A stretch of DNA of 64,000 nt from contig JBHJGZ010000007.1 of assembly GCA_050331295.1 (NCBI GenBank), positions 186,001 to 250,000 of the forward strand, in the 5' to 3' direction. The stretch comes from Kuafuiihalomonas sp050331295 (lineage in GTDB: Bacteria; Myxococcota; Kuafuiibacteriia; Kuafuiibacteriales; Kuafuiibacteriaceae). Positions 8,640-17,001 of the stretch are shown in pieces (position 1 is the stretch's first letter; every line of letters starts with the position of its first letter). Position numbers and translations under genes: made by a program. Under the pieces are notes generated by a model. It was not told the origin of the DNA. It worked only from the letters and a program-made list of their open reading frames with translations, and made no database searches.

Positions 8640-9667
8640 GAGCCGCGCTCCAGGAGGCAGGCATCGCCGTAGGAGAAGAATCGATAGCCCACCTCCTTTG
8701 CCGCTTCGTACGCGTTCAGGATCCGCTCCCGCCCCGAGAACGCAGAAACCAAGACCAAGAGGGTGGACCGTGGAAGGTGAAAATTCGTAAACAGAACATC
8801 CACCCACGTGAAGCGATGTCCTGGCCGGATGAACAGCCGAGTCCGGCCAGGACCGGCGTGAAGCTCGGCACCGAAACTCTCCAGGACTCGGGTGGTGGTC
8901 GTTCCGACCGCGATGATGCGTCGTCCGGACCACTTCGCGGAGACGATTCTCTGCGCGTCCGCGTCCGAGATGTGGAAGCGCTCTTCATGCATTCGATGAT
9001 CGTCCAGGCATTCGGCGTCGACGGGTATGAAGGTGCCTGGGCCCACGTGCAAGGTGACGGTGGCAAGCTCGACGCCTCGGTCCGTCAAACGAGCCAGGAG
9101 TTCCGGGGTGAAGTGAAGGCCCGCGGTCGGTGCCGCGACCGACCCTTCACTGAGGGCATAGATGGTTTGGTAGCGTTCATGGTCCAAAGCCTCTGCACGA
9201 CGCGAAAGATAGGGCGGGAGCGGCAACTCCCCATATTGGCGAGCGAGTTCGAGACCAGAACCGGGGATGTGAAGGACGACAAAGCCCCGATCGTTGACCG
9301 ATTCGACGGTCAGGACGGGCCCCCCCTGGCACACCCGCAGAGGCATCCCAGGTCGAAGGCGTCGGCTGCCCTTCGCCATGGCGGTCCAACGACCGTCCGA
9401 GGTCGGTTCCACCAGGAGCAGCTCTACCTGGCCTCCGGTGGGCTTTTCTGCGTGAAGGCGCGCCGGGATGACCCGGGAATCGTTCACCACCAACAGGTCG
9501 GACGGACGCAAGAGTTCCGGCAAGGATGCCACCCGCTCGTGAACGCACGGACCCGTAGACGGCACCACCAACATCCGGGCCGAGCCGCGCTCCGCGGGAT
9601 ACCGGGCAATATACCGGTCTGGAAGCTCGTAGTCGTAGCTCGAGAGCAGTTGTTCGTCGGCCTCCAT
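8636..9667 (-). CDS. queA: S-adenosylmethionine:tRNA ribosyltransferase-isomerase
   Basis: QueA moves the ribosyl part of SAM to preQ1-modified tRNA, giving epoxyqueuosine, the step after Tgt. The 343-residue product has the family landmarks YELPDRYIARYPAE at the N-terminus, SRVIPARL, APTAGLHFT in the middle and a C-terminal YGDACLLE-type end. I chose the ATG at 9667 because it gives the standard QueA start; the frame continues upstream by 69 codons with no homology to the family. It overlaps tgt by four bases, so the two enzymes are coupled. The SpoIID-like gene ends 13 bases upstream, suggesting one transcript. Confidence 0.96.
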   Translation of the reverse strand: MEADEQLLSSYDYELPDRYIARYPAERGSARMLVVPSTGPCVHERVASLPELLRPSDLLVVNDSRVIPARLHAEKPTGGQVELLLVEPTSDGRWTAMAKGSRRLRPGMPLRVCQGGPVLTVESVNDRGFVVLHIPGSGLELARQYGELPLPPYLSRRAEALDHERYQTIYALSEGSVAAPTAGLHFTPELLARLTDRGVELATVTLHVGPGTFIPVDAECLDDHRMHEERFHISDADAQRIVSAKWSGRRIIAVGTTTTRVLESFGAELHAGPGRTRLFIRPGHRFTWVDVLFTNFHLPRSTLLVLVSAFSGRERILNAYEAAKEVGYRFFSYGDACLLERGS

Positions 9668-9680
9668 GTCGAGCCGTCTT

Positions 9681-10802
9681 TCAGTAGGCGCGCTTGAGCG
9701 GAACCTCCGGGTAGTAATGCGCCAGAATCTCGTGAAAGTCCCGTCCTTCTTCCGCCATGCCGCGAGCACCCCACTGGCAAAGCCCCACTTGGTGCCCAAA
9801 CCCTCGCCCCTGCATTTCGAGGGTCCGGTTTCGCGTTCGAGCCACGAAATCGCTCGAATAGACCCGGCCAGCACCGAGGGCCGCGCGAAGGCGCTGGGGC
9901 GCGAGACGGTGCCGGCCTCTGGTTGTATCGATCGTCACACGCTTCGCCCGCTCTCGTCGAGAAACGCGACGTACCCGACCTCGAGCGAGACCGGCGTGTT
10001 CCAGGAGTTCGTTCAGGTCCGAGAGGGGAACGCTCAAGTCCCACCGGTAGCGGGCGCTGTCTCGACACCATCGACACCGTCGAGGCACGAGGTACGGGAC
10101 GTTGCCACCGAAGACCTCCTCCGCAGATCGGGTCCGGCCTCCACAGGTGCTGTGAAAAAGAGCTTCGGCCGGAACGTGCTCGAAGGCGAGGACCACGCCC
10201 CGGGTCCGTCCGACCGCTTCCACCACCGAGGGTAGAATCGACTCTGCGCCACCGTAGACCTGGGACAGGACCGAGTCCCGAACGTCCCAAGGCTTTCCGG
10301 CGCCGCGCATGCGAAGCCTTCGGTCCAAGGCGTAGGTCCGCGCTGCCACCGCCTGCGCCTCGAGCGCGGCGGCGGGCCACGAAGCCGGCATTTCCGAGCC
10401 CACGATGCCGAGCAGATAGGTCTCCATGGGAATGCGGTTCACGACCGTAGCTTCGGACGACTTTCGACCGTGCCCACGGCCGGTCACGATTTCGATCCGG
10501 CCGAAGTAGACCCCCTGTCCAACCCCGATGGCCCCGTCCGCTTCGGCGACCAACCGTTGGCCCTTCCCTACTAGTTTGGAGCCACTCACCACCTCCATTC
10601 CCTCTTGGCCAAAGCGTACCTGCAGGCGTCTTCGACGAACGGAGATGGGCGGGCTATAGTCCAAGGAAACAAGTAGGTCCTTCCCAGCCAGCTGGACCGG
10701 TCGCTCGGTCTCTGCCAGCAGGATGCGGATATCGGGTTCGGCCCGAGCCTTCAGCGCCACGCACCAAAGCGGCACCAGCCAACAAAGCGCACGCCGTCCC
10801 AT
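9681..10802 (-). CDS. SpoIID/LytB-domain secreted protein
   Basis: This 373-residue protein starts with a signal peptide (LCWLVPLWCVALKARA, cleavage near residue 21) and should act in the periplasm or envelope. The SpoIID domain is recognised from YLLGIVGSEMP followed by AQAVAARTYAL, the STCGGRT motif, and the C-terminal GRGFGHQVGLCQWGA segment. SpoIID of Bacillus is a lytic transglycosylase that cleaves stem-peptide-free peptidoglycan. Gram-negative homologues in Myxococcota and cyanobacteria are less well understood but are thought to be wall hydrolases. The Glu in GSEMP corresponds to the catalytic Glu. It lies just upstream of queA on the same strand. Confidence 0.87.
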   Translation of the reverse strand: MGRRALCWLVPLWCVALKARAEPDIRILLAETERPVQLAGKDLLVSLDYSPPISVRRRRLQVRFGQEGMEVVSGSKLVGKGQRLVAEADGAIGVGQGVYFGRIEIVTGRGHGRKSSEATVVNRIPMETYLLGIVGSEMPASWPAAALEAQAVAARTYALDRRLRMRGAGKPWDVRDSVLSQVYGGAESILPSVVEAVGRTRGVVLAFEHVPAEALFHSTCGGRTRSAEEVFGGNVPYLVPRRCRWCRDSARYRWDLSVPLSDLNELLEHAGLARGRVRRVSRRERAKRVTIDTTRGRHRLAPQRLRAALGAGRVYSSDFVARTRNRTLEMQGRGFGHQVGLCQWGARGMAEEGRDFHEILAHYYPEVPLKRAY

Positions 10803-10882
10803 GGCGTGCAGTCTCCGGGCTACTCACGGATGCCGCAAGAAATCGAGCCAAGGAAGCGGCGAAGCATCGCCGCACCATGGCT

Positions 10883-12541
10883 TCAGGACCGTCGGAGGTG
10901 CACCAGCAAGCGTCTCAAGTCTTCGTTGACCTTGATGAAGTCGGCGGAAGAGCGTTCGTCGTCGAGGGTCCTCTCGATCTGTGGAATGGCCCTCGAGTCC
11001 CCGTAAGTCCAATAGGCATGGATGGCAGCGAAACGCGCCTTGCGGTCGGGATCCGAGAGAGCGGCGGCCAGAGCGTCCAAGGTTGAAGGATCCCGCAAGC
11101 GCCGGAGCTGCCAACCCGCTCGTTCTCGGATCAGGGGATTCGGGTCACTCAGCCTTTCGGCCCAACACGCCGCGTCCTCTTCGCACTTCGCGGCCACCTC
11201 CAGACGCACCGCGCGCTCAGACAGGTAGCTCTTCAACGCTTCGTCCGGCTCGGAACTCACGATCCTCTGGAAACCGTCGATTTCCGAGGGCCCAGCGAGA
11301 TTCGACGCGTGGTGGCCCGCAATCTCCTGAGCCGTTCGGCGGACTTCGGTCTCTCGGAGGCACGTTTCCTCGGAGTGGCCCAGCTTCCGACATCGCTTCA
11401 GGAAGTCCTCACGGCTCATCATGGCCACCATCGCCTTCGCCGGTGCCGGGTCTCCGATCATGACCAAGGCGTTCATGGCCGCATCGCGGATCGCGGGGTC
11501 GAGCGTCCCCATGGCGGAGGTCAGCACCGGAATCGCCTTCGGATCCCCCAAAGCCCCCAAAGGTGGAGCGGCGTAACTCAACACCACGGGGTCGTACCGT
11601 CTCGGTTCAATCGCCGTCTGAAAGGCCTCGAGCAGCGGCTGCAGGGCCCGCGAATCACGAAGATCGCCGAGGACGAATCCGCATTTCGCCTTGATGGCCG
11701 AAGCGTGCGACCCTCGCTTCCGTTCGAAGATGGCATTCACCTCCTCGTTTTTCATCGCCAACGTGTCGAGCAGTTGGTCTGCGGCGGGCGGCCCCACCTG
11801 AAACAGCGCGAAAGATGCTTCACGATAGAACGAGACCCCCTGATACTCGATGAACATCATTTGAATCAGCGTATCCACGGCCGCAGGGGACCCGATCTCA
11901 CCCAGCGCCACGACCGCATTCTTCCGCATGAACTTGTTGGCGTGTTCCAAGGCGATGGCCTCGAGCGGTTCGACCGCCGCATCGTCCCGCAGCCGGCCCA
12001 CGGCCCGGACCGCCTCCAGCACCACGAACTCGCTCGAACTCTTTTCCATCATCTCGATCAAGGCGGGTGTGGCCCGCCGATCGCCGATCCGTCCGAGCGC
12101 CGTCGCGATCTCCTCGTGGGTCCGGTTGGCCATCTTGCTTCGAAGACCCGCGCCGCGGCCTGCCTCCAGGTCGATGGCAGCCAGCAATGGTTCCAACGCG
12201 GATGAATCTCCGATTTTTCCCAAAGCGTTCGCGGCATCCGCACGATGGTTGTCGTCGGGCACTCCCGACTCGGGTTCTTCGAGGATGGACACCAGGCCTG
12301 GAATGGCAGAGGAAACGGACCGGTCTCCCACGAAGTCCACCGCGTCCTCGCAGTGCCGACGGTTCGGTTCCCCGTGCTTCAACTGATAGGCCTGTGCGCA
12401 TGCCTTTCCGTGGCCGTTGAGCAGGGCGGCGCATGCGGTTTCGTCGTCGTGGCAATCGTTGATTCCCGTACAACTCGGGAGCACGATCATCGCGACCGCA
12501 AGGCATCCGAGGACGGTCCGTGTGTGGAGTCGGTTTGCCAT
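10883..12541 (-). CDS. HEAT-repeat lipoprotein
   Basis: The 552-residue product begins with a type II signal peptide; the lipobox is VLPSC, with the lipidated Cys near residue 24. After a short Cys-containing region, most of the chain is made of HEAT repeats of about 30-35 residues. Examples are ADAANALGKIGDSSALEPLLAA, IATALGRIGDRRATPALIEMM and NAVVALGEIGSPAAVDTLIQMM. HEAT solenoids act as protein-binding scaffolds. The lipid anchor suggests it faces the periplasm or cell surface. Such lipoproteins are frequent in Myxococcota and their partners are generally unknown. It is divergent from the Cys-rich lipoprotein at 12685, so both may share the intervening promoter region. Confidence 0.85.
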   Translation of the reverse strand: MANRLHTRTVLGCLAVAMIVLPSCTGINDCHDDETACAALLNGHGKACAQAYQLKHGEPNRRHCEDAVDFVGDRSVSSAIPGLVSILEEPESGVPDDNHRADAANALGKIGDSSALEPLLAAIDLEAGRGAGLRSKMANRTHEEIATALGRIGDRRATPALIEMMEKSSSEFVVLEAVRAVGRLRDDAAVEPLEAIALEHANKFMRKNAVVALGEIGSPAAVDTLIQMMFIEYQGVSFYREASFALFQVGPPAADQLLDTLAMKNEEVNAIFERKRGSHASAIKAKCGFVLGDLRDSRALQPLLEAFQTAIEPRRYDPVVLSYAAPPLGALGDPKAIPVLTSAMGTLDPAIRDAAMNALVMIGDPAPAKAMVAMMSREDFLKRCRKLGHSEETCLRETEVRRTAQEIAGHHASNLAGPSEIDGFQRIVSSEPDEALKSYLSERAVRLEVAAKCEEDAACWAERLSDPNPLIRERAGWQLRRLRDPSTLDALAAALSDPDRKARFAAIHAYWTYGDSRAIPQIERTLDDERSSADFIKVNEDLRRLLVHLRRS

Positions 12542-12576
12542 CAGAGTCCCAACCCGGGTTTCCTCTGCAAAAACCC

Positions 12577-12586
12577 ATTCATGAAT
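12577..12586. promoter_or_regulatory. AT-rich palindrome in divergent promoter region
   Basis: ATTCATGAAT is a perfect 10-bp palindrome in the AT-rich patch between two divergent lipoprotein genes (starts at 12541 minus and about 12685 plus). Its position fits an operator or a promoter element, but a palindrome this short can arise by chance. Confidence 0.2.
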
Positions 12587-12684
12587 TGTGAGTCAAGTCA
12601 TTGAACCGCGCTCGTCCGTTCATGACCCAACGCAGCACAAAGGACGCGTCGCGTTCCCGATCGCACGGTGCTAGCTTCGACGAC

Positions 12685-12909
12685 GTGCGCACGCTGATCG
12701 CCTTCCTCTTCTTCCTTACCGGCGCCTGCAGCTCCTCGACCCCGGACCGCTGGGAAGCCTATCCCGGCTGCGGCGCCGATCAATGCCAGACTTGGTACGA
12801 GGAGTGTCGAGCCGAATGCCTCAATCGCGACGACGGGAACGTCGTGACCTGCCAGACGACATGCGGCTCCAAAATCGACGCTTGCCGTCTGGCTTGCGCC
12901 AGTTCATAG
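12685..12909 (+). CDS. Small Cys-rich lipoprotein
   Basis: From a GTG start at 12685 this reads as a 74-residue lipoprotein: a short hydrophobic segment (RTLIAFLFFLTGAC) with a good lipobox, then a mature part with nine cysteines including the lipidated one. Three pairs have CxxxC spacing (CRAEC, CQTTC, CRLAC), suggesting a disulfide-linked helical hairpin. An upstream ATG at 12601 is in frame, but it would put 28 polar residues before the signal peptide. No family is recognised. The gene precedes glutamate dehydrogenase by 22 bases on the same strand, so co-transcription is possible but a functional link is not evident. Confidence 0.6.
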   Translation: MRTLIAFLFFLTGACSSSTPDRWEAYPGCGADQCQTWYEECRAECLNRDDGNVVTCQTTCGSKIDACRLACASS

Positions 12910-12931
12910 GGGCGCCCTGGGGAGCCCCAAG

Positions 12932-14239
12932 GTGACGGATCTGAGCAAAGAACGAACAACCCAAGAGCAGTACCGATCCAGTCTCGAGTGGGAATCCAAG
13001 TTCTACCGCGACACGGCCCGGCTCGTCGAAGACACGGGCACCTTCATCAGCATCGACCCGAACATTCGGAATCGTCTACTGACGCCCTCTCGCGCCCTGA
13101 TCGTCAGCATCCCGACGCGAATGGACGACGGAACCGTCCAGAACCTCATCGGCTACCGAGTCCAGCACAACAATTGCCTCGGTCCATTCAAGGGGGGCAT
13201 CCGCTATCACGAGGAGGTGAACCTCGGTGAGGTCTCGGCTCTGGCGATGCTGATGACCTTCAAGTGCGCGGTGGCGGGTCTTCCACTCGGAGGGGCGAAG
13301 GGCGGGGTACGGGTGGATCCACGCCGACTGTCCCGACCGGAAAAGCAGCGGGTCACGCGCCGGTACACGGTGGAGATCTTGAATTCCATCGGCCCGGAAT
13401 CCGATATCCCGGCCCCCGACATGGGCACCGACGGTCAAACCATGGCCTGGATCATGGACACCTACTCCGAAATGAAGGGCTATGCGGTTCCGTCGGTGGT
13501 GACGGGCAAGCCCATTACCATAGGCGGCTCTCGAGGGCGCAAAGAGGCGACCGGTCGCGGGGTCGCCTATTGCATCGCAGCCGCCGCCGAGCATCTCGCT
13601 TTCCCACTGGAAGGCAAAAAGGTAGCGATTCAGGGGTTCGGAAACGTTGGAAGTTATGCGGCCCGCAAGCTGGAACGGATGGGGTGCAAAGTGGTTGCGG
13701 TGTCCGACGTCAGCGGCGGTATCTACAATCCAGCTGGACTCGATATCAAACATCTCTTGAAGTACGTCGAGATCAAGAAGGTCGTGAAAGACTATCCAAG
13801 GGCGGAGCCCATATCGAATGCGGATCTGTTGACGCTCGAGGTGGACGTTTTGGTGCCGGCTGCCCTGGGCGGCGTCATCGATGCGGAGGTGGCGCGCCGA
13901 CTCAAGTGCAGAATCCTGGCCGAGGGAGCCAATGGTCCGGTGACCGCGGAAGGCAATCAGGTCTTGAACGAGCGGCAAGACGAAATCTTCGTGGTTCCGG
14001 ACATTCTGGCCAACGCCGGGGGCGTGATCGTCTCCTACTTTGAATGGGTGCAGGGTCTTCAGTCATTCTTTTGGACATCAAAAGAGATCAATCATCGACT
14101 CTTCAAGATTTTGAACGACGCATTTCATGAGTGCGTAAACTTCAGAAAGAAGTTCAACACCGATATGCGGACCGCAACACTCGCTTTGGGCATTCACCGC
14201 GTCTCGGAAGCCATGCTCACGCGAGGATTGTTCCCTTAA
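12932..14239 (+). CDS. gdhA: Glutamate dehydrogenase (Glu/Leu/Phe/Val family)
   Basis: This 435-residue hexameric-type dehydrogenase interconverts glutamate with 2-oxoglutarate and ammonia. The substrate pocket shows FKGGIRYH and the catalytic Lys in LPLGGAKGGV. The DMGTD motif holds the catalytic Asp. The Rossmann glycine loop is GFGNVGSYAA, and NAGGVIVSYFEW near the end is also typical. The start is a GTG with a GGGAG ribosome-binding motif about 10 bases upstream. Cofactor preference cannot be read with certainty. A MoeA-like gene follows after 11 bases. Confidence 0.94.
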   Translation: MTDLSKERTTQEQYRSSLEWESKFYRDTARLVEDTGTFISIDPNIRNRLLTPSRALIVSIPTRMDDGTVQNLIGYRVQHNNCLGPFKGGIRYHEEVNLGEVSALAMLMTFKCAVAGLPLGGAKGGVRVDPRRLSRPEKQRVTRRYTVEILNSIGPESDIPAPDMGTDGQTMAWIMDTYSEMKGYAVPSVVTGKPITIGGSRGRKEATGRGVAYCIAAAAEHLAFPLEGKKVAIQGFGNVGSYAARKLERMGCKVVAVSDVSGGIYNPAGLDIKHLLKYVEIKKVVKDYPRAEPISNADLLTLEVDVLVPAALGGVIDAEVARRLKCRILAEGANGPVTAEGNQVLNERQDEIFVVPDILANAGGVIVSYFEWVQGLQSFFWTSKEINHRLFKILNDAFHECVNFRKKFNTDMRTATLALGIHRVSEAMLTRGLFP

Positions 14240-14250
14240 GTCGAATCGAG

Positions 14251-15315
14251 ATGGACGCGTCATCCTTCGATCCGCTCCTGCCCATTCAGCAGAAGTTCGC
14301 AGAGCACGCGCCGAACTGGCCGAGCGAGCGAATCGACCGCCGGGTAAGTGCGGATCGAATCGTTGCTCGGACCGTCCAAGCGCCTCGTCCGCTGCCTTCG
14401 GAACCCGTGGCCGCTCACGATGGGTTTGCGGTGTGCTCCAATCGTTTACCGGGATCCGTCGACGTTTGGGGGCGGCTTCGGCCCGGGGAGCGCTTCGCGG
14501 GTCCGATGGCCCGCAGCTCCGCCGTCGGCCTGGAGGCTCAAACGTTGTTGCCCGAGGGAGCAGACGCTGTCGTCTCCCACCGGGACGTCATCATCGACGG
14601 CGAGACGCTTCGATGTGAAAGTTCCGTTGCACCTGGTACCGGCGTGGTTCCGGTGGGAGCGGACACCCCGGAGGGAGAGGTCGTGCTCCCTCGCGGAGTT
14701 CGGGTGCGCTCCGCCCATCTTCTGTGGCTCAAAGCCCTTGGGATCGAGCTGGTAGACGTGGTCCAGAGACCTTGTGTGGAAATCGATGGCCACGTTTCGG
14801 GCGAGGTCATCGGTTTCGTTGCAGCGCAGCTCGAACGTTTGGGCGCCTCGGCCGAGGTCAACCTGAACGGTGAGCATGCTACAGAGGTGGCCCTCATCGT
14901 TCAGGTGGGGGGGCCCCATCTCCATCGTCCTGTACACGAACCGGTCCCATGGAGCCCTGGAACCCAACTTCAAGTTTCCGATGATGAACCGGCTCGACTG
15001 CGATTGGAGCCGGACCCGCTCCTGGCGTGGTGCGGGCTTCATCTGCTGGCAAGTTGCTTTCTCCCTCCGGGCTGTTGGACGATGCGGTCCTCTGCCCGCA
15101 TCGTATGGACCCAAGGCGCGAAGGAACTCGTCCCGAGCGAAGGAGAGGTGGCCATCCCAGTGGTGCTGGCCGAGCGTTTGGGAGGCCTACCCTTGGCGGA
15201 GCGGGTGCGGCACCACAATCGGCCGTGGTCGGTCGCCGCTCGGGCGCAAGGTGTCGTGATCATGACACCCTCGATCCCCCACGAATCTCCCGTCCCGGTT
15301 CACCTTTTCGCTTGA
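14251..15315 (+). CDS. Degenerate MoeA-like protein
   Basis: The 354-residue protein follows the layout of MoeA, which inserts molybdate into molybdopterin. The N-terminal part has the family pattern LPSEPVAAHDGFAV, GLEAQTLLPEGADAVV and a PRGVRVRSAHLLWLKALGI stretch. The C-terminal part resembles MoeA domain IV (AARAQGVVIMTPS... PVHLF). Between them, the molybdopterin-binding domain is shortened and lacks the TGDEL, DSN and GGVSVG motifs needed for catalysis. It is therefore probably not a working molybdenum insertase. The ATG at 14251 gives the normal MoeA start and sits 11 bases after the glutamate dehydrogenase stop. No other molybdenum-cofactor gene is nearby. Confidence 0.65.
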   Translation: MDASSFDPLLPIQQKFAEHAPNWPSERIDRRVSADRIVARTVQAPRPLPSEPVAAHDGFAVCSNRLPGSVDVWGRLRPGERFAGPMARSSAVGLEAQTLLPEGADAVVSHRDVIIDGETLRCESSVAPGTGVVPVGADTPEGEVVLPRGVRVRSAHLLWLKALGIELVDVVQRPCVEIDGHVSGEVIGFVAAQLERLGASAEVNLNGEHATEVALIVQVGGPHLHRPVHEPVPWSPGTQLQVSDDEPARLRLEPDPLLAWCGLHLLASCFLPPGCWTMRSSARIVWTQGAKELVPSEGEVAIPVVLAERLGGLPLAERVRHHNRPWSVAARAQGVVIMTPSIPHESPVPVHLFA

Positions 15316-15387
15316 GCGTCCTTCACCTCCCATGTCGCCCCACATCCATGCCTTGAGAGGGCTGGGGTTCGGCGTCACCATGCTCGA

Positions 15388-17001
15388 ATGGCGCGTCTGG
15401 GGAGGTATCGGCTGGCGATTCGCATCGACCTCGGCGACTTGGCGCCCCTCTTCGTTGCGTTCGACGGTGCGGGCCCGGTCATGGTTCGGTCCGCCGCCAG
15501 CGGGGTCGGTGCAGACGACCGCTGGCGACGCCGCTTCATGGCCCGCGGCACCGCGGCCAGCGCGCTTCGACATCCTCACATCTTGGGCATCAGGGAGGTC
15601 TCCGTGGCCCGCGGACGCCCTTTTGCGGTCTACGAGCCGGATTTCGGAGTCTCGCTTCGTCGTCTGCTGGAGGCCGCGCCCCTGACACCGAGCCAGTGGG
15701 CACGCCTTGGCTTGGACGTTATGGATGCCCTCGATCATCTCCACCAAAACGGCTTTGCCGGTCTGGGACTTCACCCCGACCGCGTGATGGCCTGCTTTAC
15801 GGGCCGATTCATTTTGATCGACCCAACCATGGCCGACGATGGTCTCACTCCGATTCCGAGGCCCTCCCGTCTTCCATACGTCGCCCCCGAGCTTCGGTCG
15901 GGAAACGACGCTGCCACATGGGTCGACCCGATCTTCGCAGACCGGTACGCCCTCGGCGTTCTGCTCGAGGTGTCGAGGCCCATGGACCTGGACCTTCCCC
16001 AGCTCCTCGACGTCATTTCTACCGAGCCGACCGCTCGACAGATCGAACCCCTCCGGAGTGCGCTGAAGCGACTGGTTCAGGCGGAAGACGGCACCTCGGT
16101 CGCAGTACGAGACCGGTTTCGGCGCGTATACGCCCTGATTCTCGAGACCCTCGACAACCAGCCAGGAGAAGGAAAGCGGCCTTGCGCGGCGATCGGCCCG
16201 GTCATGGCCGGCGCTGGCCCCGTGGCGGGCATGCCTCGGAATCAGATCCGGGTGGGTGGCCGGCAGCTGGGTTCGATGGTGGCGGGCAGTTCACTGCGCC
16301 CCATCCATGAGTTGGTCGGCCCACCCGGTCGATGGGTGAAGCTGGAACTGTCCGGGACACCGACCGCGCTGCGCACCGAGGCCCGGCGCCTCGAGCGCCT
16401 GGGCTCCTTGCCCGGCCTGCCCAAGGTCCTGGCAGACCGATCAGACGACGACGTACCGCATCTGATCCTGGATGGTCCCCCTACCCAGATGCTGACTCGG
16501 GCCTTTCCGAATCCCGGAGAATCCACCGCGTTTTGGTCCTCTCTGGCCCAGCTGTTGGCGGCGATTCACGCGGCCGGCCTCCGCTTCGGAAACCTCCAGC
16601 CCACCGCTCTTCGGGTCACGCCGGACGGCGGCCCGTTCCTGCTCGATTGCTCGGGTCTCGGCCGCACCCACTTCGGTGAAAGCCCGTGGATCCTGGCACC
16701 GGAAAACCTGGAAGGAGCCCTCTATGACGGACTCTCGGAAGGCTTTGCGATGGGCGCGCTGGCCTATCAGGTCTTGACCGGCGTGCGTCCGTTCCGTGGC
16801 CTGGACCGGGAGGAGCTTTCTCGAATGATGGCCACCAAGGAGCCTCGTCCTCCTCACCTGCTGGAACCCCGGCTTCACCATGGGCTCTCCGAGGCGATCA
16901 TGGGTCTGCTTCAGGTGGATCGCAGCCGACGCCTGACGCTCGAGCAGGTGGCCCTGCGTCTTCAGGAAGCCGGTTCGACCGCTTCCGTCTCTTCGGGTTG
17001 A
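15388..17001 (+). CDS. Tandem pseudokinase (two protein-kinase-like domains)
   Basis: The 537-residue protein contains two kinase-like lobes. The first (about residues 5-255) keeps a kinase shape (RLPYVAPEL for the APE segment). It lacks the glycine loop and the VAIK lysine (PVMVRSA), and the HRD loop reads GLGLHPDRV. The second (about 300-530) keeps a possible ATP lysine (WVKLEL), an alpha-C Glu, an Asp at the DFG position (LLDCSGLG) and APEN. Its catalytic HRD Asp has become Asn (RFGNLQPTALR). Neither lobe is expected to transfer phosphate; lobe two might still bind nucleotide. It has no membrane segment. It converges with the histidine kinase gene, overlapping it by 40 bases. A scaffold or regulator role is inferred. 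Confidence 0.75.
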   Translation: MARLGRYRLAIRIDLGDLAPLFVAFDGAGPVMVRSAASGVGADDRWRRRFMARGTAASALRHPHILGIREVSVARGRPFAVYEPDFGVSLRRLLEAAPLTPSQWARLGLDVMDALDHLHQNGFAGLGLHPDRVMACFTGRFILIDPTMADDGLTPIPRPSRLPYVAPELRSGNDAATWVDPIFADRYALGVLLEVSRPMDLDLPQLLDVISTEPTARQIEPLRSALKRLVQAEDGTSVAVRDRFRRVYALILETLDNQPGEGKRPCAAIGPVMAGAGPVAGMPRNQIRVGGRQLGSMVAGSSLRPIHELVGPPGRWVKLELSGTPTALRTEARRLERLGSLPGLPKVLADRSDDDVPHLILDGPPTQMLTRAFPNPGESTAFWSSLAQLLAAIHAAGLRFGNLQPTALRVTPDGGPFLLDCSGLGRTHFGESPWILAPENLEGALYDGLSEGFAMGALAYQVLTGVRPFRGLDREELSRMMATKEPRPPHLLEPRLHHGLSEAIMGLLQVDRSRRLTLEQVALRLQEAGSTASVSSG

